64,000 bases of DNA from Symsagittifera roscoffensis (lineage: Eukaryota; Xenacoelomorpha; Acoela; Convolutidae), in contig NC_087065.1 in NCBI RefSeq assembly GCF_963678635.1, forward strand, positions 11,181,579 through 11,245,578, in the 5' to 3' direction. This document shows positions 10,364-20,652 of this stretch, one piece after another. A model generated the notes under the pieces. It saw only the letters and a program-made list of their open reading frames with translations. It was not told the origin of the DNA and searched no databases. The translations under genes were made by a program, and so were the position numbers. The stretch's first letter is position 1; each line of letters opens with the position of its first letter.

Positions 10364-11897
10364 ATGCAGAAGGAAGGGAGGTTATATTTGAACAAGGACG
10401 GGATTGTGGCTTGCAAAAGAAGAGAAGAAGACAGAGTCCTAAACAAGTATAACGCGATAGTGTTACCACAACTCTATCAGACAGAACTATTATTCAGGTC
10501 GCATGATCAGATGGGCCATCAGGGAATCGACAAAGTATACCAGAGGATTCTGAAAAGCTTTGAGTGGCCTGGAATGAAAAAGGCATGCGAGAAGTGGGTA
10601 AGAGCATGTCTTTCATGCCAACAGGTCAAGGATCCAAGGAAGTTGCGATTTCCTAGACAATCGATCGAGTCGTCTGAATTTAATGAGGTGGTGCAGATAG
10701 ATCACCAGAAGATATGCATGACAGACAGTGGTTATAATCAGGTGTTGGTCATGATAGATCATTTTACGAAGTATGCAGAGGCCGTGCCCTGCATAACTGC
10801 CTCGGCGGAAGAGACATGCGACCACCTGATCAATACGTGGATAGCGAGCCTTGGTTGTCCGATGACGTTTCAATCGGATAATGGAACAGCTTTCGTAGGA
10901 GAGCTCACGAAAGAGCTTATGAGACGCTCACAGGTCGCTCAGGCTCACTCCACGACATACCACCCTCAGACGAATGGCTTAGTGGAAAGACAGAATAGGA
11001 CGTTAGTGTCGATGCTGAGAGTATATTGTTCCAACACATGACCGATTGGGACAGATACCTTCCACAGGTGATGGGAGCATAAAACTGCACGCAACACTCC
11101 ACCACCGGAGTCAGTCCACACATGATGCTAACTGGACACGATAAGTCTTTACCCTTAACCTTCTTCTACCCAGAGTATGAGAGAAAGAAAACGTCTCCAC
11201 AGGTCTACGTGAGGGATGTGATCAGACGCCAACAGGAGTTGAACGATTTGTGTAGACGAAATACTCAGCAAGCACAGGCAAGGCAGAGGAAAAGATTCGA
11301 CAAGAAAGCAGCTGGTGCAAAGGCTTACTCGGCGGGAGACTACTTATGGGTATTTCAGAACGTTATACCACCGAAAGGGACGGAAAAGCTCATAAAAAAT
11401 GGAGGGGACCCTTCATGATTACAGAGGTGCACCAGGAGGGACGCTTTTATAGACTGAGTACTGGCCGAGCCGCCCACTACGAGAACATCAAGCCACACAA
11501 CCCATCGACAGAAGACTGGTGTATACCTGCAGATATGGAAGAAGGGGATTATCTAATGATGGACCCTGCTTGTGAGGTCAGCGAGAAGGACACCAGGGAG
11601 AAGAACGATGGAAACGAAGTCGTGGAGGAAGGAACGGATACACCGCTGGACCTGGATCCAAACGAGGTGATCGAAGCAGATGATGAAACCTTACCCTACG
11701 CAGAGGAAGATTGGCAGGATCCCGAACAGATAGAAATTCCCAAAAATTTGGAACCGGATCTTCCGTTCACGATACAGACTCGTCAGAAGGACAGGACAGC
11801 ACCCAGAAAGAAATACAATCCTTACGGTGACGACTTTGTAGTGGATAGGATAGATCTGAAGATTGATATAGATCTGTGTCACAAGACATTGATATAG
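10364..11897 (+). pseudogene. Pol: integrase with GPY/F module (frameshifted)
   Basis: The integrase zinc-binding HX4H (HDQMGH) is followed by CLSC. The core has Asp in VVQIDHQ, Asp in FQSDNGTAF and Glu in NGLVERQNR, with exactly 35 residues between the last two (D35E). The frame breaks at 11039, where codons after the core helix are lost. A second segment (11038-11418) carries a TAA near 11080. Loss of one base in the A-run near 11395 shifts the GPY/F module (WRGPF, about 11397-11420) into the frame 11346-11897. The protein would insert element cDNA into host DNA. The catalytic residues are intact, but the chain is broken three times. Confidence 0.92.
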
Positions 11898-12226
11898 TCG
11901 ATGATCACGATGAGGAGTGGGTCGACGAACGGTCAAAACCAGAGGTAGAATTCGACGAGGAGCAACAGCAGTCATATGAACAAGACTTGACGAACCTGCG
12001 TGTCTTAGAGTGGCTGAACGAAATGACCTCAAACCCAGAGGGGACTAGCGCCACGATTCAAGACGTAGATCGTGAAAGCATGAAATACATCAAGACCGAA
12101 CGAGATGATCCTTCCTGGGCTGCCCAGGAAGGACGACTACTCATTCCAGCTTCTAACCTCGACTTGATACCCGGTATGCGATCGACGGGGACGTCGATGG
12201 ATATTTTTGTCCGGCGAGTGGGGTAG
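11876..12226 (+). pseudogene. Pol: acidic C-terminal region after GPY/F
   Basis: Rich in Asp and Glu with a glutamine cluster (EEQQQSYEQD) and a conserved motif LLIPASNL near the end. A and B have the same region at 48420-48800 and 38235-38441. In A and B the codon after ISGM is TGA, whereas E1 has CGA there, so the frame runs on to about 12226, where one missing G puts it out of phase with the macrodomain-like sequence. The most economical reading is that this region links integrase and macrodomain in one Pol polyprotein and that the TGA is a CpG decay product. Confidence 0.6.
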
Positions 12227-12246
12227 GACTTACCCACACTGAAAAC

Positions 12247-12702
12247 TTGATAATAAAAAAATTAAGAGTAGCAAGAGAAACAGGACACTTAGAAGCAGAA
12301 ACAGGCGAAGAACCTAAGAAACCTGACATAGGGAGGGTAGTTGAGTCATATTTTAACTTACCAAATGAATATTCAAGTAACATAATACTAACGCACAGTG
12401 ATTTTATGCTCACAAATAGAACATGTGCGATAGCAATCACAGCAGACATGAGTTTTAGGACAGCGTTAGTGGCAGATTTTAAAAGAGAATACAAAAACGT
12501 CGAATTCCTTTGGAAGCAAAGACCAGGGATAGGGGGCGTAGCGGCCTTACCTCCGGCGGCGTCACAGATAGTGACCAAGAAGTACGGGAATCTCGTGATG
12601 TGTTACGTGGATGACGTAGTCATAGCGACACCGACCCTGGAACACCACATTGATAGGCTCGATGAGGTCTTTGGATGCATGAAAAGAGCAGGATTGAAGT
12701 GA
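12247..12702 (+). pseudogene. macrodomain start fused in frame to RT fragment
   Basis: Codons up to 12570 match the first two thirds of the macrodomain-like ORF at 16655-17236. At 12570/12571 the tandem-duplication junction replaces the rest with RT sequence beginning VTKKYGN, and the phase is kept through CYVDD until a TGA at 12700. The result is an artificial fusion ORF of 151 codons, created by the duplication. It is unlikely to be functional. Confidence 0.85.
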
Positions 12703-14007
12703 AAACCATCGAAATGTGAAATCCTTAGGGACTCGATTAAGTACCTGGGAAGAATGGTGGACAGGCATGGTGTGAGGCCGAACCCGGAAGCAGTGGAAGT
12801 AGTGTTGACATGGAAAGCTCCCAGAACGGACACACAGCTCCTGAGCTTCCTAGGGTTTGCCAATTACTACCGGGAGTTCATAAAAGGATATGCGGACAAG
12901 GTGTATCCGATGCAAAAGCTAATGCGCAACAAAGGGGAAAAGTTCGAATAGAACGATGAAGCACAACTTGCTTTCGAGAACATAAAGCGGGAACTGTGCG
13001 AAGCGCCAGTGCTAGGCATGCCTTCAGAGTAGGGCATGTATGTCCTTGACACAGACGCATCAGTAGTAGCTATCTCAGGAATACTGCATCAGAAGCAGGA
13101 ATGGAATGGAAGGACAGTTCTCCGTCCCATTGCATTTGGCAGTAAGGTGTTAAGTGACACTGAGATGAGATATGGTGCACCGAAGGCAGAAATATTTGCA
13201 GTAGTCACATTTGTGGAAAAGTACCGCGCATACTTGGGGAGCGCTCCCTTTAAGTTACGCGTAGACAACAGAGCGTTATCTTGGTTGAAGACATACTCGA
13301 TGGATAAGAGTTATATTGGTAGATGGATAGTAAGGTTAGATGGCTACCACATGATAATCGAGCACACGATGCGTGACAAGCACCAGAATGCTGACAGCCT
13401 CAGCAAGAAGACCGAGTTCTATGAAAGATTGGAACAGAAGCAGGCCAATCAGGCGGAAATAAAGGAGGGATTCTCGATTCTGGACAAAGAAACTTATGAA
13501 GCGCTTCCCTTGACGAGATGGTTGGATAAGTCTGGACATCCAATTCCAGGGCATCCTGAGTTGCCTGTAGAGAACGCAGCCGAGATAAAGATCCTATCCA
13601 AGGAGGACCCGGTCCCCTTGGATCTGTTGCTGCGCTCGAATCTGGTCCAGCAAGAACTCTCTCGCATGAACATAAACAGCCTCTCATTATTAGATAAAAC
13701 GGTGCAGGTCACACCGCAAGTGATGCGGATGCTGGGTGGATTGTTAGAAAGAGAAGTGACCAGAGATGACCCCGAGTGGACAGCAGCAGTGGCATCGCTA
13801 ACAGTCAGTGAGAAGGTGAAGATCATGCCGTCCAGACGACAACACGAAGAAAACGAGAGGGATTGTAGGACAATAGTTCAGCAACTAGTATCCTCAATAC
13901 CCCACGAGATTTTAACCAGTACTTCTTACGGACAGAAAGAACAGGGGAGCAGTACGCGAAGGAAAACCGTTACCTTTGTGGACCAGGAAAAAAAGGTGAG
14001 AGGGTAG
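12571..14007 (+). pseudogene. second RT (C-terminal part) and RNase H
   Basis: Copy of 8163-9599. The RT here lacks its N-terminal half and first catalytic Asp because the duplication starts at VTKKYGN, just before CYVDD. It carries the same TGA (12700), TAG (12949) and TAG (13030) as unit 1, followed by the open RNase H frame 13036-14007 with DTDAS, VDNRALSWL and NADSLS. All stops being shared shows they predate the duplication. Confidence 0.93.
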
Positions 14008-14771
14008 AACAAAACCTGCTGCAAGACTATTTGTCGGGGGAGACGAATGACGAGAAGAACCAGCGATCACAAGATCAACACCCGGGACAAGAAAGTTTGT
14101 CCGGGGAGTCTGAGATAGACGAAAAGATTTCTGATGAGAAACAGGACCTAGAGAACGAAGTTTTGTCCAGGGAGTTCAGATGGATGCGAAGAAGGCACAG
14201 ACATGATCTGGAGGATCGTGCAGTCTCCAGCACAATCTCTTCAACGGGTGACAATTCCCGAAACTCAGGAATGGACACCTATTCAGACAGGAACTCGAGC
14301 TCGGTTTCAGAACTGTCCGAACTAGCGATCCACACACTACTAGTGGAAACTCGGGCAAGGGATCTGGACAGAGAGGTGTACCAAGATCCTGACAGCGATC
14401 GCTACCTTATACCAAGCGAAAGAGTCTTTGACAACGCAGCGGATGATTTGGAGACAATAGCGGTATCGAAACGTTCGATAAGTCTGTTGCCGCAGAAAGA
14501 GGTAGTCAGGACTGATCTTCAGCCGTTTAAACAAGAAACACAGCCGTTGGCGAAGATTTGGTGCGTTAAGATGGAAGAAGACACACACCAGCCCAATGAG
14601 CTGAATAGTCAGATGAGGGTCATGAAGACGTACTTGAAGGCGAGATACATACTCTCGGATCTTCTCAGGGCGCAGAGAAATGATCGCATGACAAGCAACC
14701 TGATCGCATGACAAGCTCCGGATAAAGGGGACCTCGAGGAAGATAATTATCGCATCCTGAGACAGTACTTC
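14008..14771 (+). pseudogene. second acidic linker
   Basis: Copy of 9600-10363, open from 14031 to 14711, ending at the same TGA produced by the gatcgcatgacaagc duplication. The sequence and lesions match unit 1. Confidence 0.75.
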
Positions 14772-16305
14772 ATGCAGAAGGAAGGGAGGTTATATTTGAA
14801 CAAGGACGGGATTGTGGCTTGCAAAAGAAGAGAAGAAGACAGAGTCCTAAACAAGTATAACGCGATAGTGTTACCACAACTCTATCAGACAGAACTATTA
14901 TTCAGGTCGCATGATCAGATGGGCCATCAGGGAATCGACAAAGTATACCAGAGGATTCTGAAAAGCTTTGAGTGGCCTGGAATGAAAAAGGCATGCGAGA
15001 AGTGGGTAAGAGCATGTCTTTCATGCCAACAGGTCAAGGATCCAAGGAAGTTGCGATTTCCTAGACAATCGATCGAGTCGTCTGAATTTAATGAGGTGGT
15101 GCAGATAGATCACCAGAAGATATGCATGACAGACAGTGGTTATAATCAGGTGTTGGTCATGATAGATCATTTTACGAAGTATGCAGAGGCCGTGCCCTGC
15201 ATAACTGCCTCGGCGGAAGAGACATGCGACCACCTGATCAATACGTGGATAGCGAGCCTTGGTTGTCCGATGACGTTTCAATCGGATAATGGAACAGCTT
15301 TCGTAGGAGAGCTCACGAAAGAGCTTATGAGACGCTCACAGGTCGCTCAGGCTCACTCCACGACATACCACCCTCAGACGAATGGCTTAGTGGAAAGACA
15401 GAATAGGACGTTAGTGTCGATGCTGAGAGTATATTGTTCCAACACATGACCGATTGGGACAGATACCTTCCACAGGTGATGGGAGCATAAAACTGCACGC
15501 AACACTCCACCACCGGAGTCAGTCCACACATGATGCTAACTGGACACGATAAGTCTTTACCCTTAACCTTCTTCTACCCAGAGTATGAGAGAAAGAAAAC
15601 GTCTCCACAGGTCTACGTGAGGGATGTGATCAGACGCCAACAGGAGTTGAACGATTTGTGTAGACGAAATACTCAGCAAGCACAGGCAAGGCAGAGGAAA
15701 AGATTCGACAAGAAAGCAGCTGGTGCAAAGGCTTACTCGGCGGGAGACTACTTATGGGTATTTCAGAACGTTATACCACCGAAAGGGACGGAAAAGCTCA
15801 TAAAAAATGGAGGGGACCCTTCATGATTACAGAGGTGCACCAGGAGGGACGCTTTTATAGACTGAGTACTGGCCGAGCCGCCCACTACGAGAACATCAAG
15901 CCACACAACCCATCGACAGAAGACTGGTGTATACCTGCAGATATGGAAGAAGGGGATTATCTAATGATGGACCCTGCTTGTGAGGTCAGCGAGAAGGACA
16001 CCAGGGAGAAGAACGATGGAAACGAAGTCGTGGAGGAAGGAACGGATACACCGCTGGACCTGGATCCAAACGAGGTGATCGAAGCAGATGATGAAACCTT
16101 ACCCTACGCAGAGGAAGATTGGCAGGATCCCGAACAGATAGAAATTCCCAAAAATTTGGAACCGGATCTTCCGTTCACGATACAGACTCGTCAGAAGGAC
16201 AGGACAGCACCCAGAAAGAAATACAATCCTTACGGTGACGACTTTGTAGTGGATAGGATAGATCTGAAGATTGATATAGATCTGTGTCACAAGACATTGA
16301 TATAG
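14772..16305 (+). pseudogene. second integrase and GPY/F
   Basis: Copy of 10364-11897: the zinc-binding HX4H and CLSC, the D, D35E core, the same break at 15447, the TAA near 15488, and the frame change before WRGPF near 15805. All three catalytic residues are present, but the chain is broken at the same places as in unit 1. Confidence 0.92.
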
Positions 16306-16634
16306 TCGATGATCACGATGAGGAGTGGGTCGACGAACGGTCAAAACCAGAGGTAGAATTCGACGAGGAGCAACAGCAGTCATATGAACAAGACTTGACG
16401 AACCTGCGTGTCTTAGAGTGGCTGAACGAAATGACCTCAAACCCAGAGGGGACTAGCGCCACGATTCAAGACGTAGATCGTGAAAGCATGAAATACATCA
16501 AGACCGAACGAGATGATCCTTCCTGGGCTGCCCAGGAAGGACGACTACTCATTCCAGCTTCTAACCTCGACTTGATACCCGGTATGCGATCGACGGGGAC
16601 GTCGATGGATATTTTTGTCCGGCGAGTGGGGTAG
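16284..16634 (+). pseudogene. second acidic Pol C-terminal region
   Basis: Copy of 11876-12226, acidic with the EEQQQSYEQD cluster. It leads, after one lost G, into the complete macrodomain-like ORF at 16655. Confidence 0.6.
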
Positions 16635-16654
16635 GACTTACCCACACTGAAAAC

Positions 16655-17236
16655 TTGATAATAAAAAAATTAAGAGTAGCAAGAGAAACAGGACACTTAG
16701 AAGCAGAAACAGGCGAAGAACCTAAGAAACCTGACATAGGGAGGGTAGTTGAGTCATATTTTAACTTACCAAATGAATATTCAAGTAACATAATACTAAC
16801 GCACAGTGATTTTATGCTCACAAATAGAACATGTGCGATAGCAATCACAGCAGACATGAGTTTTAGGACAGCGTTAGTGGCAGATTTTAAAAGAGAATAC
16901 AAAAACGTCGAATTCCTTTGGAAGCAAAGACCAGGGATAGGGGGCGTAGCGGCCTTACCTCCGGCGGCGTCACAGATACCGGGAAAATACCTATGCTTCT
17001 TGGTAACGAGGGCGACGGAGAAGCAGCACGTGGAGCCAGAGAACCTAGTCTTGTCCTTGACGAGGCTGAGGGACTTCCTCGTGGAAATGGACGTGAAGGA
17101 GCTCTCGCTTCCAGTGTACGATCCAAACAGAGGACGACTGCATCCTCGGGAATTGTACGCGCTTGTACACGTGATATTCTCTGATACTAATACACAAGTA
17201 TACTTACCTAAGAAATATTACATTAGTATAGGCTGA
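16655..17236 (+). CDS. macrodomain-like domain (ADP-ribose-binding fold), Pol C-terminus
   Basis: 193 codons. From about residue 50 the sequence follows a small macrodomain of the OARD1/TARG1 type: a first strand before ITADMSFRTAL (the place of the GAGIA loop), then a helix (VADFKREY), GGVAALP, the strand KYLCFLVTR, the helix PENLVLSLTRLRDFL, the strand VKELSLPVYD, and a last helix and strand (PRELYALVHVIF, TQVYLP). Known members bind or hydrolyse ADP-ribose on proteins. Here the glycine-rich loop and the catalytic Asp region (GRLHP in place of a GLD motif) are altered, so activity may be lost or changed. A (47808-48404) and B (37648-38219) carry broken versions. It most likely forms the end of Pol. 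A structure comparison would settle the fold; I made the assignment by eye. Confidence 0.6.
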   Translation: MIIKKLRVARETGHLEAETGEEPKKPDIGRVVESYFNLPNEYSSNIILTHSDFMLTNRTCAIAITADMSFRTALVADFKREYKNVEFLWKQRPGIGGVAALPPAASQIPGKYLCFLVTRATEKQHVEPENLVLSLTRLRDFLVEMDVKELSLPVYDPNRGRLHPRELYALVHVIFSDTNTQVYLPKKYYISIG

Positions 17237-17629
17237 GTGACGTGCGAGAGGGTGTTAGGCCAAAGACTAAGTTGTATGTAATGTGTGATATGTGTGTTAT
17301 GTTATGTTATGTGTTATGTTATTAAGATCCTGGGTAAGAAGGGGTTAGTGACCATAAACAACTGAATGACGATCTTAGGAATAGATCCAAAGTTTGGACT
17401 GTACAATCTTAGGTCGAATTCTAAAATTTTACAGACCGATTGATTTTAATAAATTTTAGGATAAATATCTTTTTATCTGAACTGTTTTTAAGCAAATTTT
17501 AACGATATCTGTTAAGGTGAAACTGACAAGTGTGATATTTGTGACTTCTTTTCTAGATCCTGATTGATCATTTAATTACTCACTTGAGTCAAACCTTTGA
17601 ATCAAATCGAATCGAATCTGAAGAACAGT
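17237..17629 (+). other. non-coding spacer between Pol and ORF2
   Basis: Conserved with 37203-37647 and 47376-47807 on the - strand, which suggests a function. It holds a TTATG-type microsatellite (about 17290-17325), an AT-rich stretch with several ATTTTA runs, and a 3' splice site-like motif at 17545-17556. Confidence 0.7.
17545..17556 (+). promoter_or_regulatory. candidate 3' splice site ahead of ORF2
   Basis: A pyrimidine tract ending ttcttttctag, about 74 nt before the ORF2 ATG. B keeps it (37277-37288); A has TAT in place of TAG. This would let ORF2 be read from a spliced RNA, as env-position genes are in retroviruses. The donor site is not identified. Confidence 0.4.
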
Positions 17630-18409
17630 ATGGAGAATTTCAACTTGGATGAATTGATGGACCTGGCAGAGGCATATGAAGGACCCACGGAAGTCCTGTT
17701 GATGACAGCATATAGAGAGAGGGGAGTACTAGACCGCCCGAACATGAGAGTGATAAGGTGGAGAAGCGGGGCTCTCTCAGGGAGTGACTTGGCGAATGAA
17801 CCTGGATTGGGAAGTTCTAGGACTTACCAACCAGGTGAAATGCCTATGCCCTCCAAGCCCAAACCTGGGCTGACGAGAATGCATCAGGAGATGAACAGCG
17901 AGGCTGCCTCGTCTGGTTCACCACTGAGAGCAGCTGTGCCACCAAAGAGGGCGAAAGTAGGACAGAAGGTTCAGACGAACCAAACCATGCAAGATCTGGA
18001 TGGGATGAAGGATGAACTGGAAAGGACGAAAAAGGAGCTGGACGAGATGACCAAAAGCATGCTCAAGATGGAGGACGATCGGGACATGTGGAGAAGATTG
18101 TTCGAAGACTGCAACAAAAAGCAGGGTCAAGAAATTGAGCGCTTGAGGCAGGACTACAAAGAGCGATCGGAACAGATGGCGTTGACAACGGCCGTGGAGA
18201 AAGTGATACCTGCAAGGAATATTCCTCGTGGGCAGTCCCCGATGGAGCTCTTGACGCCTCAAGAAATGAGTCAAACAACGGAGACACGGCTCCCGACAGC
18301 GACAGATCGAGTAACGATCCCGGACCCTAGTGACACCTTGGGTGACCCCGTCGTGGAACAAACGGTGAGGAAGCTGATAGAGACAGCTGGACGACTGGTC
18401 GCCAACTAG
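17630..18409 (+). pseudogene. ORF2 N-terminal half: coiled-coil region
   Basis: The start is the ATG at 17630 (MENFNLDELMDL), conserved in A and B. Residues about 100-110 carry PPKRAKV, a candidate nuclear localisation signal. Residues about 120-185 show heptad spacing (DELERTKKELDEM onward), a probable coiled coil. A TAG at 18407 interrupts the frame; A, B and the fragment at 57818-58576 have Arg there, and the frame continues in phase into the SGNH domain. E1 lacks about 42 codons near the N-terminus that A and B retain (between GP and TEVLL). A coiled coil followed by an esterase resembles ORF1 of some CR1/L2-type LINEs; that is an analogy, not a homology claim. Confidence 0.75.
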
Positions 18410-19732
18410 AATGCGCCAGGTTCCGGGGTGACTGCACCCTATGGAAAGATCGACGACACGGGCAGAGTACGACTCTCCCAGACCGTGATCAGACAGGGGA
18501 TAAGTGACGTGACGCCACTCATGAGGAGCTCGAAGGCCCCAGAGAGAAGAATACAGAAGATGCCAGCGAAGAAAGTGTCTCGCATAATAGACGTGCAAAA
18601 GAACAATCAATTGAAATATAATTTCACGGAAGTTCCGGAGACAGATCCGAGAGCTTGCTTCAATCGAGCGACTTGGAGCCCGGCAGTAAATATGCAGCAA
18701 CCACCACTGGGGACATCACATCTGATACTGGGAGACAGCTTGGTCAGAGTACTATCGAATTTGAGGACCTCGTGGGTCACCACGGTGATGGCCTTTGGAG
18801 GCGCGACGATAGCCCAGTTATATCGAATGGTGGAACTGATGAATCCGGGGAGGATCCCCAATGTGATGATCCTGGTTGGGACGAATGACATCTCCAGAGG
18901 TTCAGATGAGCAGGAAGCACTATGGGAATCAATGATGGTGTGTTTGTTTACTACCCTCTGGCAGAAATTCAATTGCGCGGTACTGACCGTTTGCACTGTG
19001 CCAATGAACACGAGGAGCTTGACAGCAGCAGGGAGAAGGCACAACGAAGGAGTCGTCAGGTGGAATAACATCTTGAGGAATCTCGCAAGTCGGAATGCCG
19101 GAAGAATGATCCTCATGGACATCGAGCATGAGTTGAGAGCTGTGGATCAAGCCAGACTGACCACGGACGGCATCCACTTCGATAGTATCGAAGGACAAGC
19201 TTGGTTGAATCGAGTCTTTCAAGAGCGGTTGGACGAATTAGAGGCGGAACTCTTTGACACAGGAGTGCTGAAGGAAGAAGGAACAGCGAGTGACGCGGTG
19301 ATTACTACCTTTGTGCCTCCTAGCCTGGAAACACGCTTGGGGACGGTCCCGGTCGTCACGAATTATAGACAACAGAGCTCCAGCGAACCAGGTCAGAGGA
19401 CAGACGTACAGGATCGATTGGGAGAAGCGCCGATGAGGAGGACCATCCATCCTAGGAGAAGAATAGAACCTAACAACCCAATCGAAGAAACAACCAGCAC
19501 GTCTAGATCGGACACGAGATCGGAGACGACAAGTACCAGTCGAGAGGAGAGACGCCCGGGCAGAGGCTCGTTGATGTGGTCAAGACCCATACCGTCTCCC
19601 TGGCATGTATACAAAGACGAGCTAATGAAGCTGGATCTCCAGAGGGTAAGCTTCATCGAAGATGCAAGGAGGATGCTGAATGGAGCGACGCTATCCGTCA
19701 GCAGACTGTACTCGATAACCGGCGTAGACTGA
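18410..19732 (+). CDS. ORF2 C-terminal half: SGNH-type hydrolase
   Basis: All four SGNH blocks are visible. LILGDSLVRV (GDS, nucleophile Ser, near nt 18731) is block I. FGGATIAQL gives the block II Gly. LVGTNDISRG (near 18878) is block III. TDGIHF (DXXH, near 19166) supplies the catalytic Asp and His. The domain covers about residues 95-265 counted from 18428. A basic, serine/threonine/arginine-rich tail follows (SRSDTRSETTSTSR). Members of this family are esterases, lipases or acetylhydrolases; the substrate cannot be read from sequence. The codons before 18428 are in frame with the coiled-coil half, from which it is separated by one TAG. It ends at TGA 19730. It is the best-preserved cargo ORF in the window; B's copy has lost GTND. 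Confidence 0.9.
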   Translation, partial: NAPGSGVTAPYGKIDDTGRVRLSQTVIRQGISDVTPLMRSSKAPERRIQKMPAKKVSRIIDVQKNNQLKYNFTEVPETDPRACFNRATWSPAVNMQQPPLGTSHLILGDSLVRVLSNLRTSWVTTVMAFGGATIAQLYRMVELMNPGRIPNVMILVGTNDISRGSDEQEALWESMMVCLFTTLWQKFNCAVLTVCTVPMNTRSLTAAGRRHNEGVVRWNNILRNLASRNAGRMILMDIEHELRAVDQARLTTDGIHFDSIEGQAWLNRVFQERLDELEAELFDTGVLKEEGTASDAVITTFVPPSLETRLGTVPVVTNYRQQSSSEPGQRTDVQDRLGEAPMRRTIHPRRRIEPNNPIEETTSTSRSDTRSETTSTSREERRPGRGSLMWSRPIPSPWHVYKDELMKLDLQRVSFIEDARRMLNGATLSVSRLYSITGVD

Positions 19733-20131
19733 ATGATAGCCGCTAGTATAAATTTCAGCTCCAAGACGGCCTTGAGATTTGCTGACCTAGAGGGACTGCC
19801 CTCTAACAACACAATGGGACCAGTGAATGCGAGACCATTGCAAGATGTGAGATTGAATCATGATGAAGGGAATCGTGAAGAGAGACCAGGAAGATTCCTG
19901 ACGACGGGAGCGCCGATTGGACAACACGTGAAGATGTTCAGGCAGCTGACGACACCCCCTGGTCATGTGAAGGAAAGAATATATCCAAAACTAGTGAATC
20001 AAGATGGTGATGTCCAAAGATACGGCGGATTGAAAGCGATAAACAAAGATGAGACCATCTTCGCCGCCTATGACAAAGCAGAAATGAGGAAGCGCCAACG
20101 CGAGAACAGTTGCGGAAATTGGATTGTCTAA
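19733..20131 (+). pseudogene. ORF3 N-terminal part, truncated by deletion
   Basis: It begins with ATG directly after the ORF2 stop and matches B at 34483-34961, with shared segments such as LPSNNTMGPVNARPLQD and YGGLKAI. After AEMRK near 20088 B continues for several kb, whereas E1 jumps to the tail region with loss of about 6 kb. The phase is lost and the frame stops at 20131. A few bases of sequence (gaag) are shared at the junction. The function is unrecognised. Confidence 0.7.
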
Positions 20132-20652
20132 AAGATTTAGATCTTTTTGAGACAATGTGCAAAATTCTAAACATTCCGATGGAAGTGAAAAAGATGTGGG
20201 CAAGAAAACGATTGATGCCATGGTTCAGAGCTAACATGACTGCATGGTTGTACGAATATGCTAAAAAGCATATGTCGAAGCACGACAGAGTGTACAGTGA
20301 ATATCAGCTGGACATTGGAGCAAGAGCTTTCAAGCGAGCTCTCGTGACTCATCGGAATGCAGTGACCACCGCTGTGAAGAGAATTTCCAGGACAAGTGAA
20401 CGTAGTGGAAAGGAGAAGGCAGAGATGTTAAAGAAAGATTTGGAGAGAAATGTGACGTTGTGTCTCCACAACAGCTTCTGCAGGAACAGAGAATCTAACG
20501 TGGATCCCCTACCTTGTTGCAAACAGAGGGTAGAAGAGCAGAAGTGTTGGAGGACGGCTTCCAACAGCGTCAGGATAGCTAACGACGTGTTGCAGGACAC
20601 AGAAACTGAAATCGCAGCGTCAGTATCACAGGAGGAAGAGATGGAACATTGA
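20092..20652 (+). pseudogene. accessory polyprotein tail region
   Basis: Matches C at 62845-63440 and B at 23381-23990. In C the same frame is preceded by a hydrophobic segment near 63450, which E1 has lost with the 6-kb deletion. The tail is basic and helical (METs, Lys and Arg), with a Cys-rich patch (CLHNSFC, then PLPCCK) and an acidic end EEEMEH before TGA at 20650. No known domain is recognised. With its membrane segment gone, this remnant is probably non-functional. Confidence 0.6.

Larger units (their letters stand above)
8163..12570 (+). repeat. tandem duplication unit 1 (4408 bp)
   Basis: Position 8163 corresponds to 12571 and 12570 to 16978. The unit runs from inside RT to inside the macrodomain-like domain. 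The two units are almost identical by eye; I found one difference, t at 9639 versus c at 14047. The junction shows at most 1 bp of shared sequence. Confidence 0.95.
12571..16978 (+). repeat. tandem duplication unit 2 (4408 bp)
   Basis: Second copy of 8163-12570, with the same internal stops and frameshifts. It continues past 16978 into the complete macrodomain-like ORF, whereas unit 1 is cut there. The very high identity means a recent event, far younger than the LTR divergence, or an assembly duplication. Confidence 0.95.

Noticed and set aside
17918-18700. 260-codon ORF on the - strand
   Set aside because: Antisense shadow of the coiled-coil/SGNH ORF; no motif of its own, and copies do not preserve it.
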